64,000 nt of DNA from Pictodentalium vernedei (taxonomy: Eukaryota; Mollusca; Scaphopoda; Dentaliida; Dentaliidae): contig CM062292.1 in the NCBI GenBank assembly GCA_031216915.1, positions 68,560,790 to 68,624,789 of the forward strand. The letters run 5' to 3'. Every line of letters begins with the position of its first letter. Position 1 is the first letter of the stretch. Below the pieces are notes generated by a model, which ran no database searches, was not told the origin of the DNA, and saw only the letters and a list, made by a program, of their open reading frames with translations. The translations under genes were made by a program, and so were the position numbers. Of the stretch, positions 55,011 through 64,000 are shown one piece after another.

Positions 55011-55883
55011 CCTACGTTTAAACTGACAGTACCATAAACATCCATTTTCTTTGAAATCAACGCAAGAAATGTTTCTCAATCGAGAACTGATTTGACCGAA
55101 TCTTCGATGACATTGCAATACTGTTGGACATATTTGTAAATTAAATACTTAGGAATGAAAACTCCCCCCCCCCCCCCCCCACGGCTGTAGTTTCCCTAAT
55201 TATGTTAATGTCTTGATGTTTTCACAGCATTGTCAATATTTTTGACTGTAATATTCATAACTGGAACACGAAAGAATTTGTATATACCTTTGATAATAAA
55301 TCGCCATCACATTAAAACAACGACAGTCCGCACACGAAAAGTGCGTAAACATAAAAATACTAGTGTCGGATACCTCACAGAATTAGACTGGTATCCCGAA
55401 GGGTTGGCTTCAGTTAGCAAGAACGACAGACGGCACTGACTAACACAAATATTGAATAATTAAAATTTGACATATTTTACCCCCAAATGATAACCCTTAA
55501 ATGGGGCAATTTCAATGACGTCATTTCAAAGAGGTGTCATACTCTATGCTTGACAAAAATCAAAACATGAATAAAATTATAATGGCAATTTTTGTGAATA
55601 GTGATGGTCAGTTTGGGGCGTTACATTGGGTTAAAGGTAACAACAATCGTCAAGGCTTATTTATATTTCACAGATTAACCCTCTGCTCACTGATGTCAAA
55701 ACACCGAAATATCAAGGAGATTTTTTTCCCATAGTGCAATTAGATATTTAACCAATGTAATCTTGTTTGACAGAGATCGGTGAGCTCTGTCAAACGAGAC
55801 TGAATTGGTTAAATTCCCAGTTGCATGGTGAGAAAAAAATTGCAGATTGAAAATTTGATATTTAGCCCTCAGTGTACAAGTTA
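55011..55883. other. Downstream of the potassium channel exon: C tract and hairpin remnants
   Basis: C16 tract at 55146-55161. TTAA-hairpin fragments at 55412-55640. A TTAACCCTCTGCTCACTG element with inner hairpin TTTGACAGAG..CTCTGTCAAA at 55677-55870. The 3' UTR of the channel must lie here on the minus strand, but no clear poly(A) signal was identified. Confidence 0.5.
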
Positions 55884-56726
55884 TTAATGGTTGTTGCATC
55901 CGTTGCGAAGAGCATTCTTTGCATTTAACTTTGCGTAATGTCGCAGTTTACCTTTTTGAGAGCTATATTTATCTCCAAAATTTCTTGCTATTAAGGCTAT
56001 TGGTAAAGCTAACATTATTATACCAAATATTGTACAAATGACAGCAACTAGTCTGCCAGCAATGGACTGTGGGTAGTAATCTCCGTAACCAACGGTTGTC
56101 ATGGTTATCAGAGCCCACCAAAACGCAACGATCATATCGGGGAACGTATCTGGTTGCTCAAGTTCCACAGCATATATGATTCCAGAAAATACGCATGCTA
56201 TAAATACCACAACCATTAGGAGTAAAAACATTAACTCTCTGCTGCTCCATACCGAACGATACATAACTGTCAAAGCCGGAAAATGCCTCGAGAAGCGGAA
56301 GATACGGACCATTCTCAGAACGCTGATTGCCTGTAACATTATGTAAGTATTGCGAAAATCATCTTTAAGAAATTCTTTCGGATAACGTTCCATCAGCAAC
56401 ACCACCCACAGTATAGGAATTATAATAGCATCAAGAATATTTAAGGGAGTTGTAAAGAAATGTCTTTTGTTTACAGAAGCAATTGCCCTAACTAGAAACT
56501 CCATAGCGAAGACAGCATTACATATTCTCTCTGTCCACACCACGCTGTTATACGGTACAGTGGCAACGTATAGCAGAGACTTCGGGTTTGATTTGTCCAC
56601 TTTACAAGACATCATTTGTACCCATTCAATGTCCGTCAATCGTTCGTAACGAAATGTCTTGGTCGTCTTTGAAGCAAATGCCAAGAAAGATACTGTAAGA
56701 ATGATCATGTATATGTAGCTCCAAAC
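55884..56726 (-). CDS. Voltage-gated potassium channel, last coding exon (S1-S6)
   Basis: The acceptor TCTCTTTTAG precedes base 56726; the exon opens VWSYIYMIILTVSFLAFAS (S1) and runs open to a stop at 55884. Counting from Met at 56708: S2 about 57-78 (ERICNAVFAMEFLVRA), S3 about 88-107 (NILDAIIIPILWVV), S4 about 127-142 with Arg at every third position (RMVRIFRFSR), S5 about 158-182, pore helix and filter 191-210 (TMTTVGYGD), S6 about 217-243. The short tail is basic. This is a Kv (Shaker-superfamily) channel: a K+-selective, depolarisation-gated plasma-membrane tetramer. The N-terminal T1 domain must be on an upstream exon beyond the MITE at 56781 and was not found. The S6 bend is ALPIALI, with only one proline of the usual P-x-P. 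Subfamily not assigned. Confidence 0.88.
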   Translation of the reverse strand, partial: VWSYIYMIILTVSFLAFASKTTKTFRYERLTDIEWVQMMSCKVDKSNPKSLLYVATVPYNSVVWTERICNAVFAMEFLVRAIASVNKRHFFTTPLNILDAIIIPILWVVLLMERYPKEFLKDDFRNTYIMLQAISVLRMVRIFRFSRHFPALTVMYRSVWSSRELMFLLLMVVVFIACVFSGIIYAVELEQPDTFPDMIVAFWWALITMTTVGYGDYYPQSIAGRLVAVICTIFGIIMLALPIALIARNFGDKYSSQKGKLRHYAKLNAKNALRNGCNNH

Positions 56727-56780
56727 CTAAAAGAGAAAATGATTCACGTGACATTTTTGTTCAATAAAAATATCAAACTA

Positions 56781-57090
56781 CAGTTAAAACTAGAAGTCCT
56801 GTCATGAACTGTGCGCTTATCTAGGCTTAATTGCGCATAGGAATTGCGCGTAATTGCCATATCGAATGGCATCCGAAGCACGGCAGAGTCTCCTGGTTAC
56901 TCGTAGCAAACACAGGCAATGTTTCTGCCAATGGACTTCCGGGTTACCCGGAGGTCCATTGACTGAAACATTGCTTGCGCACAGGCCATATGTACAGAAT
57001 TTGATAGCCTTACTATGGTGGATTAAGGCGCAGACCGACGTGCTATTTGTGCGCATTTCATGACAGGACTTCTAATTGTATCTGTAACTG
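56781..57090. mobile_element. ACAGTT..AAGTCC MITE, copy 3, in the channel intron
   Basis: CAGTTAAAACTAGAAGTCCT at the left; right end GACAGGACTTCTAATTG..AACTG. The centre is CAATGTTTCTGCCAATGGAC.. and back. It lies about 55 bp upstream of the splice acceptor of the potassium channel exon. Confidence 0.85.
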
Positions 57091-57185
57091 TACGAAGTCT
57101 GATCCAACGAGGGCTATAAGCCATTTTTAGAGGCAAAATATTAAAACATTTAGTTGTTGAAGATCTTGTTTTGAAAGTGTCTTCT

Positions 57186-57530
57186 ACTAAATATTTATTT
57201 ATTAAAATTTAACGACATTTTAACAGCCAAGGCCATATCGTGTCGGTGACAGTTTTACGGTTGGAGGAAGTCTGAGTACCCGGAGAGAACCACAGAGCAA
57301 CGACGAGCAGCTGCCAGCTCCCAAACATCGTAACTACGCACTGCAGCACAGGCAGGGTTAGAGTTAACAAGAATGACAGACGGCACTTACTAACACAAAT
57401 ATTGAATAATATACGCACCATCGACGTGCAGTACGCCTTAGTACACGCCGTCATCGTGTCCCCATGCAGACAATCGGGGTTAAGTGCCTTGCCCAAGGAC
57501 ACAACGCGGGCTCAGACGGTCACCCATCCG
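57186..57530 (-). mobile_element. SINE, minus strand, with a small insert
   Basis: ATTTATTTATT tail at 57188, inverse body CATATCGTGTCGGTGACAGT..GAGAGAACC, a foreign 50-bp piece at 57359-57410 (GACAGACGGCACTTACTAAC, also at 55417), then the inverse 5' body (GTGCAGTACGCCTTAGT, TGCCTTGCCCAAGGACACAA). Confidence 0.8.
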
Positions 57531-57537
57531 GACTCGG

Positions 57538-57792
57538 ACTGCCGCGTTGTGTCCTTGGGAAAGGCACTTAACCACGATTGTCCACATGGGACACGATGGC
57601 GCCATGTACTAAGGCGTACTGCACGTCGATGGTGCGCATGTCTTCAACCAATCTAATCCTGTCTGTGCTGCAGAGCGGCGGAGTTACGATGTTAGGGAGC
57701 TGGCAGCTGCTTGACGTTGCTCGTTGGTTCTCTCCGGGTACTCCGGTTTCCTCCAACCATAAAACTGTCACCGACACGATATGACCTTGGCT

Positions 57793-57861
<69 letters not shown>

Positions 57862-57865
57862 ATGA
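57538..57865 (+). mobile_element. SINE, plus strand, 5'-truncated
   Basis: CCGCGTTGTGTCCTTGGGAA, ACTAAGGCGTACTGCACGTC, GGTTCTCTCCGGGTACTCCG and an (AATA)n tail (57794-57863). It forms a head-to-head pair with the minus-strand SINE at 57186-57530. Confidence 0.85.
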
Positions 57866-58407
57866 GGACTATAAGCTATTTTTAGAGGCAAAATAGGAAA
57901 ACGTTTAGTTGTTGAAAATTTTGTTTTCAAAGTGCCCTCTACTATTCTTATTAGAGTGGTAGATTCCAAGCTATCAGGCCACCAGTCTAATTCTGTTTGC
58001 AATTCCACACTGTTATGACTTAGAACCATCCTAAATCTCAAATAGTCCATCGCCAATGTTTAGTATGCATAACAACGTCAAATTCACTCAAAAGTCTAAT
58101 GCGTAACGCGGGGCCGTAACTAACAAAAATGTTTGTGGAAGGGACGTCGGTGCCCGACGTCTCGGTTATATCACCCAACCATTTGGAACATTCCTAACTG
58201 CTTTTATGAAAGACTTGTACGGAACAAATGCACTCTAAAGTCAGTTGGGTTAAACATCAAACCAGATCAACTGGGTTGAGTGAATATCTGGTAGAGTGCT
58301 AGAAGCCACTATCAGGGCTTTAATATGAAGAGAGGTATCCCAGCCTAAAGGTGTCATATTCTGCGGATGTGTTTCACATTATCTTAGAAGTGAAATTACT
58401 TAGTCTA
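57866..58407. other. Gene-free stretch
   Basis: Fragments of a TTAA-type hairpin at 57867-57945 (ATAAGCTATTTTTAGAGGCA, also at 57118). Nothing else recognised. Confidence 0.4.
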
Positions 58408-58492
58408 TATGGGTTTGCCTTGTTACAATTTATGGAAGAGTGCCTCTTGGCACTCTCCCATAAATTGTAACAAGGCAAAAAACAAATTTTTA
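58408..58492. repeat. Hairpin with 33-bp arms
   Basis: TTTGCCTTGTTACAATTTAT, GGAAGAGTGCC, then the complement to AACAAGGCAAA. Confidence 0.85.
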
Positions 58493-58647
58493 TGACCAAT
58501 AATAACTTAGCACTCTACCGGATATGAACCCAATTTCTAAAATCACAAAATTATTAGATCAAATCAAATCACGTCACTCTTTCATTTGGTAAATTGTTAC
58601 GTCATTAGTAACGAGATTATAACCATTTGCTGGAACATTCATCCAGT

Positions 58648-59175
58648 GATACACAGAACGAAACGAATATGTGAATGGGTTAATCGATTTGGCACGAGTG
58701 TCAGTGCTGAAGGATAGAACGAGAGGCCACAAGCCTCGAGGTTTATCCTTCCTTGATGGCACAAGTGCCATATCGATTAACCCATTCACACATGCGTGTC
58801 GTTCTGTGCTTTTTACACGCCTTCGCGTCTATAAAAAACAGTTATTAGAAGGACACTCAGCAATTCATTTGCAGCTATCAATAAAAATGAACACATGTTA
58901 TCGCCAACCAAATTTGCAAGGGGAACCTCTGTTACTATTTCGTCCACAGAGTTCCAATGTGTTCTATATGCATGCTGACACATAAAACACATTGGAACTC
59001 AGGGAGCGATTCACTGGCGATTCAAATTGTAATTGCGGTGCACCATTTATAGAAAATTCCAGTGAAATTTGGCTTCTTTGTAAAAAATAGTTCGTCAACG
59101 ATTTCGGTTTTTCATTTTCTGCATGGTTTAACGTTTCTATAGATGGGGATTTCATAGAACAGGCGGGTGATAAAA
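58648..59175. repeat. Repeat P, copy 2
   Basis: ACACAGAACGAAACGAATAT..GGTTAATCGATTTGGCACGA hairpin (58648-58810), then TTAGAAGGACACTCAGCAAT and a GAGTTCCAATGTGTTCTATA hairpin (58940-59000), as in copy 1 at 41506. Confidence 0.75.
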
Positions 59176-59336
59176 TAGCATCTGGAGTTTCACAGATGTA
59201 GCTTATGTCATAAACAAGTTATGCCCTTCATGAATTTGGCATTTTTCAGTGGAAAGTGGCAAAAAGTGTCCAAACTTTAAAGTGACGTAAAACGTCAAAA
59301 TGATGGTCAACTCAAATATAAAAACAGCTATTCAGC

Positions 59337-59913
59337 GGGGGGAGGGGGGGGGGGGACTAAAAATTTGCAAGACGTGACGTCCTATTTTTTATTCGGCTCC
59401 TTTTTACACCCACCCACTCCACCCTCTACGTGCAAATTTTCTACTACCGTTCTCAGACACCCACCCCCCACTCTCCCATTAAAACCTCTGTGGGCTGCTG
59501 AGGGCCCCAATCTACAAATGACAAGTTCTTCATTATCAGGCTTGGCCAGAGCGGGTGTACATATAGGGGAACAAATTTTCATTTGAATTGTTCCCAAAAT
59601 ATTGTCTGCACATTTTCTACATTTCGAACAAGACACCCACCCCCTACTAACGTGTGACATTTTCCCACATTAAGCCCAATATTCTCACATATAAAGCCTC
59701 CTGATGTTGTATTTATGTTACGAGTGTGATGTACAACATCATCTTTAAGGTTTGAAACACAAATGATGGTATATATTAGCTGATATATTGATATATTTTT
59801 AAAAAATACAAAAAAAATGCACAAGTTGAAAATGCACATTTTGGCGCACTCAAGAGACCCACCCACCCCCACGTCACGTCTTGCAAATGTTTGGTGCCCC
59901 CCCCCCCCCCCCC
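59337..59913. mobile_element. TIR element with poly-G/poly-C termini, copy 2 (uninterrupted)
   Basis: G-rich start (GGGGGGAGGGGG..), ACTAAAAATTTGCAAGACGT, to ACGTCTTGCAAATGTTTGGT, then C17. About 577 bp. It shows the element without the SINE found in copy 1. Confidence 0.85.
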
Positions 59914-60400
59914 GAGCTATCTGCTAACTTTTGAAGCTACACGATGTACACAAATCTCCTGAGAATCGAACTTTAATTTTGGGTCATTGACCCCTTATGA
60001 CGTCAAGAGTCATATCGGCCATAACCATTGATCATTTTGTATGACGGCACTACATTTTATATGTGGTTTTTGGCGAGGATTTTATTTCTAAAATTTCAAA
60101 AGGATAAGTCTTATGAATCGCCAAAAAATAAAAAAAAAACTAGAAAAAACGTTAATTGGCCGTTATTTTTGGATAAAGGTAGAAAATCGGAAATTAACAA
60201 CGGGATTCTCCACTCGCAAACGAGGTGCACACAACCTGATGATATTCTATCGTTGTTGGTGAAAGGGAAGAACCCGAAAAAAGAGTGAGAAGAAAAAAAG
60301 AAGAAAAAATAGGCTTACAATTACAATATATCACTTCACCTTCGTTGAATGTTATAAAGGTGCTCCCAGTGGAGTAGATATATTTGTCAGCCTCCCATGC
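59914..60400. other. Gene-free stretch
   Basis: An 86-codon open frame (60028-60288, Lys-rich) has no recognised domain and is A-rich; not called. Confidence 0.4.
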
Positions 60401-60965
60401 TAAGAGTAGGACTACCGTACGGTGCAGTCTGATTACAGTACGGCAGTCGAGGACTGGTCACTTTTCCCGGGTGGGCAATATTTCCACGGACGCAATAATA
60501 TTAGATTCCAAACACTAATTATAGGAATAATCAGCAAAAATTTACTTAATGAAGCACCGGGTACAACCCGGTGCTTCATTAATTAAACTTGTGCTGACGA
60601 TGATTTTAATTATCTGATAAACGCATGCGTGGACATCACCAGTCACGCGTGGATTAGGACCAGTCCACGGCGACGGTACTGTATGTGCGCATCATGAAAA
60701 CTTTGTCGTCGTTCAGTTCGGCCGCCGTGGACTGGTCACTTTCAACGGAGTGGGCAGTATTTCCACAGACGCAATAATATTAGATTCAAACACTAATTAT
60801 AGGAATAATCATCAAAAATGTAATTAACGAAGGACCGAGTACATCCCGGTGCTTCATTAATTAAAATTTTGATGATAATTTGTATTACCTGGTAAACGGA
60901 TGCGTGGACATTACTGCCCATGCTCGGATTACGAACAGTCCATGTCGACTGTACGGTACATTATC
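60401..60965. repeat. Two tandem copies of a palindromic unit of about 290 bp
   Basis: Copies at about 60425-60685 and 60720-60965 share GACTGGTCACTTT, GGGCAATATTTCCAC, GACGCAATAATATTAGATTC, a hairpin GAAGCACCGGG..CCCGGTGCTTC (60548-60578; weaker at 60830-60860) and GATAAACGCATGCGTGGACAT. Each unit is roughly self-complementary end to end. Confidence 0.75.
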
Positions 60966-61861
60966 CTTTTCTCTTCTAACCTGTATTCTGATTCAAAGCT
61001 GCTCCAACATGTTGTGTTAAAATTGAACAGGTGTCTTGATAGGATATTGTAACAAATGGTTTGTTTTACGTCAACCCTTCAATATAATCAAGAGATGAGA
61101 TATTATTAACTATTCTGTTCTTTTATTACACATCCATTAAACTTCAAACCCTTGTATTTAACGGAATCGCCGCTATGGCATAAATGTTTCCGTATTCAAC
61201 TGGTGATGTACAAGCCGGAACTTTTTCCCAGCACTGTTTGTACTAGTTCCTTTTCCATAGAGTCATTAGTTACGCTTCGAAAAGTTCCCAAATTTCGTTA
61301 TACAATTATCGATCCTCTGTTGCGTGGTGTAAAAATGAAAACCCCCAAAGCAAAATGAAGTCGGTTCACAAAAAAATAGTTAGCCAAAAATGAGATAATA
61401 TTATAAAACCCCAATCATTTCCAACCACAACATCCACCCAACCCCGTGGGCGTCTCGTCTGCTGACCCCGTTATATCAAAATTGGTCAAATTTATTTCGG
61501 TAAAGCTTCGGACATCTTGACATGCTTCGAATTTTTTAAAAAGTTTCTCCCAGCTGTTTTGCAAATCTGCCCAAATTTGTAATTTATAATTTTACTAACA
61601 GTAATAGCCACCAAATGGTTTGGCGTGAATGGACACCAGCCGGAGAGAAACAGCGATACGAATTTCAACAAACACGCCCAGTAGAAAAGATAACGAATGT
61701 AATTTAGACTGGTTCCCAAAAGGTTGTTTGGATTTTTTATCGATCCATTTGATCAGTACAGCTTCAAATAAACCAAACGGACTCTTCACCTTTGGGTTTA
61801 AACATCGGAATCAAAATTTGTTTATTTAAATGAATTTTCATGCATGGGATGTGTAATAAAC
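60966..61861. other. Gene-free stretch
   Basis: No exon with splice signals recognised; short opposite-strand frames at 61152-61829 overlap each other. Confidence 0.4.
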
Positions 61862-61992
61862 GTAGAACGCGATGTCTGTTTGAATCGATGGGTGTTTTAC
61901 ATAACTCGTTGGAATGGAGTAGTCATATTTCGAGAGAGCCACTCCAACTCGTTATGTAAAACACACCACGGACTCAAAAACACATCGCGTTC
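61862..61992. repeat. Long foldback hairpin
   Basis: GAACGCGATGTCTGTTTGAA..GTGTTTTACATAACTCGTTGG..GAGTGGC-type arms with complement ending ACATCGCGTTC. About 55-bp imperfect arms. Confidence 0.8.
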
Positions 61993-62238
61993 TGTCTTTT
62001 TCTGCACGATCGTCATCTTATTTCTAAAAGAATCTGATTTGCAAATTTACCAATACTTTTAGCCAAATTTGTCTAAATTCTACTTTCAAAACCAGTCCCA
62101 ACTATGGCCCCCGAGGCCGAGAACTATTTTTTGTTATGGTGCGTCCTTTGAAACATCACATCACTGTTTTCCCGTAAATATCAGAACTAAAAGTACAAAT
62201 ACAGAACACAACGATGGGGGAACTATGGGGGACTGGAA

Positions 62239-62358
62239 TTAACCCTTTACCAAACATGAAAAGCATACGACAGTTACAAAAAAAATCTTGAATAACTAAT
62301 TTTTTTCATTTTTTGTCTCAAAAACATAGGTTATGACCCCTCTTTGAAACGAGCTCGA
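62239..62358. mobile_element. TTAA hairpin MITE, subfamily A, right half lost
   Basis: TTAACCCTTTACCAAACATG through ATAGGTTATGACCCCTC to GAGCTCGACG at the palindrome centre, where it stops. A half element cut exactly at the symmetry point. Confidence 0.8.
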
Positions 62359-62888
62359 CGATTCATGTCACCCGTACTCTACCCGAGTTGTGTTATATGT
62401 TTATACTACGATTAAACTTGAATTTAGTAGATGGCGCAGACAATTTTAAAAGAAAAATATCTCCTCTGCGGTCTGATAACTTTCTTGCCTGACAGTGTTG
62501 TGTATCGAAGCATTTCATTCACGTTATAGCATCACTCAGATGTGTAGCGTCCAGGGATGTGGCGACAGGGGGTGGGGGTGGGGGGTCCCACCAGCTAGGA
62601 GTATTTTTTTTCAATAGTTGGAATAGTTGGAAATTCCGAGGTAAAAAATCAAATGGTTGGAAATTCAATAAATTAACATTGTTCATGAAAAATATGAAAA
62701 TTCCAACTAATGATGAGAAATTTTGATCTTTTATTTCCAACTGGAAACTTGAGTTTCAAATTTCCTACTCTAAAATTGACATGGCCTCAAAATTTCGACT
62801 CTGACATCAATCCGGTAAATTTTCTGACCCAGAGACATTATAAATGGTGCTTTTTTCCGTTTCAGGACTAGTGAAAAATTTCAGAAGG

Positions 62889-63123
62889 GTTCATAACGCA
62901 AACGATTTCAAAATTCATTATTTTTAATGAATACCATTTTTTAAAAATTAAAAAAAAAAAAAATTCAACAAAACCATATCATGTGACCCCTCGTCGAGCT
63001 CGTTCCAAAGAGGGGTCACATGATATAGTTTTGTCGAAATTTTTCGAAAAATAATATTTTTTCAGCAGCTGTATTTGCATATTACGCGGGCGGATGCGGG
63101 TGATTCGTTGGGTAAAGGGTTAA
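62889..63123. mobile_element. TTAA hairpin MITE, subfamily B
   Basis: Decayed left end; centre CATATCATGTGACCCCTCGT..GAGGGGTCACATGATATAG; right end GTTGGGTAAAGGGTTAA (63107-63123). Confidence 0.75.
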
Positions 63124-64000
63124 AAGATATCACCCAGCGCTGCAGTGCAACCACCTATCGAAACCACTCACAGTTGGAATTTACACCGGTGCCCCCCCCC
63201 CCCTCCACCTCCCAGCTAAAACCCTCTATCGACATCTCTGGTAACGTCCTATCAGCGGCGTTCTTATAATTACGTTCTTACCCCTAATCCAGATTCCACA
63301 CGCGGTATTCCTTGTCCATTTCCCAATGTCTATAGTTTTCGATGGGTGGTAATACACTCTTCCATGTTCACTCACAAGACAGAAAGATAACTATGTCGAG
63401 GACAAATGTATGCAGAACATTTCGGTCGAAGTCGAATTCCCACGTACAGCGTCGGTCGAAAACGAAAATCGTAAAAGTGGCATTCACGCTTCCAAAACAA
63501 ACTTCTCAACAACTAAAAATTTCCTTTTTTTACTTCAAAACACAGTTTTTGACCCCTTTGGAACGAGATCAAGAGGCTTCTCATCCCGAAAAACTTTCCG
63601 ACACGAGGTATTTCTGGCTATAGAAAGTGTCATTGAACCCAAATAACAAAAAAAAAAACCCTTAATTTTTGTGAGACAGCATAAGAAGGACAGACACAGT
63701 TTTGCTGGATGTCCATTTGCTGAATTTTTATGCGTTTTTTTTTGCTTTTCATAAACTATCATATTATCCCATTGAAACTGCACTTAAATGTGTTTTTGTG
63801 GTAAATTAATCTCCCAAAACCATATGTTTGGAGATTTAAAATGTAATGTTTTGAAAGATTCCCTCTTTCTTCCTTTGGATCAACTGAATTTGTTTTGCAG
63901 TGACAGTTCCCGGGTGAAGAGGGTCAGATGCCACCTAGATAACAAGTACCGCCTGGCAATGTTTAGCCCAAAACTTAACCCTCGAAACACTGTTGTCAAA
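63124..64000. other. Gene-free right edge with a possible exon start
   Basis: C11 tract at 63190. A stretch at 63480-63640 recalls a decayed TTAA hairpin (TTTTTGACCCCTTTGGAACG). At 63882-63900 a pyrimidine-poor but acceptable TGAATTTGTTTTGCAG precedes 33 open codons to the window edge; however TTAACCCTCG at 63977 resembles the start of another hairpin MITE. Confidence 0.35.

Noticed and set aside
60028-60288. 86-codon Lys-rich plus frame
   Set aside because: A-rich composition, no domain, no splice context.

Overview
The window is nuclear DNA of an animal, most likely a marine invertebrate with a compact-exon, repeat-rich genome. The signs are spliced host exons, tRNA-derived SINEs with AATA tails, LINEs with reverse transcriptase motifs, very many short hairpin (foldback) transposons, and a Polinton/Maverick. 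Nothing fixes the phylum. All phylogenetic placement here is inference from families recognised by eye.

Host genes are few. On the minus strand two exons with matching splice phase (12193-12250 and 9598-9773) encode a signal peptide and the start of a C-type lectin-like domain; the remaining exons are not visible. Also on the minus strand, 55884-56726 is the last coding exon of a voltage-gated potassium channel, carrying S1-S6 and the pore; its upstream T1 exon lies outside the window or was not recognised. A possible exon start touches the right edge (63901) but is weak.

The centre (21351-40555) is a 19.2-kb Polinton/Maverick (adintovirus-like) fossil. It has 492-bp terminal inverted repeats about 97% identical by eye, AG...CT ends and a 6-bp target duplication GAGGTT. 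It sits inside a 0.5-kb palindromic TA-flanked MITE. Recognisable parts are an integrase, a family-B DNA polymerase, a double-jelly-roll major capsid protein, a penton-like minor capsid protein, a packaging ATPase, an adenovirus-type protease, a phospholipase-A2-like/zinc-ribbon protein, small hydrophobic virion-type proteins, a protein with phage-tail-fibre-like repeats and several orphans. Its ends and insertion are whole, but the coding part is broken in roughly a dozen or more places, mostly in the polymerase. Its own regulatory layout is still legible: A-rich TATA-GAGA promoter-like motifs, hairpins with T-runs between convergent genes, and a 2-kb higher-order tandem array beside the right terminal repeat.

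The flanks (1-21350 and 40556-64000) are a dense museum of small mobile elements. They include TTAA-flanked CCCTTT hairpins (piggyBac-like MITEs), the CACTGC palindromic MITE (four copies, two of them split by later insertions), an ACAGTT..AAGTCCTGTC MITE (three copies and a core fragment), a hAT-type MITE with an 8-bp near-duplication in the lectin intron, a TIR element ending in G/C homopolymers (two copies), an iteron-TIR element, tRNA SINEs (one with a 12-bp target duplication, one inverted pair), two LINE remnants, a Tc1-like transposase pseudogene, a trace of an LTR-element pol gene, and several unclassified repeat pairs in inverted orientation. Microsatellites and long G runs are common.
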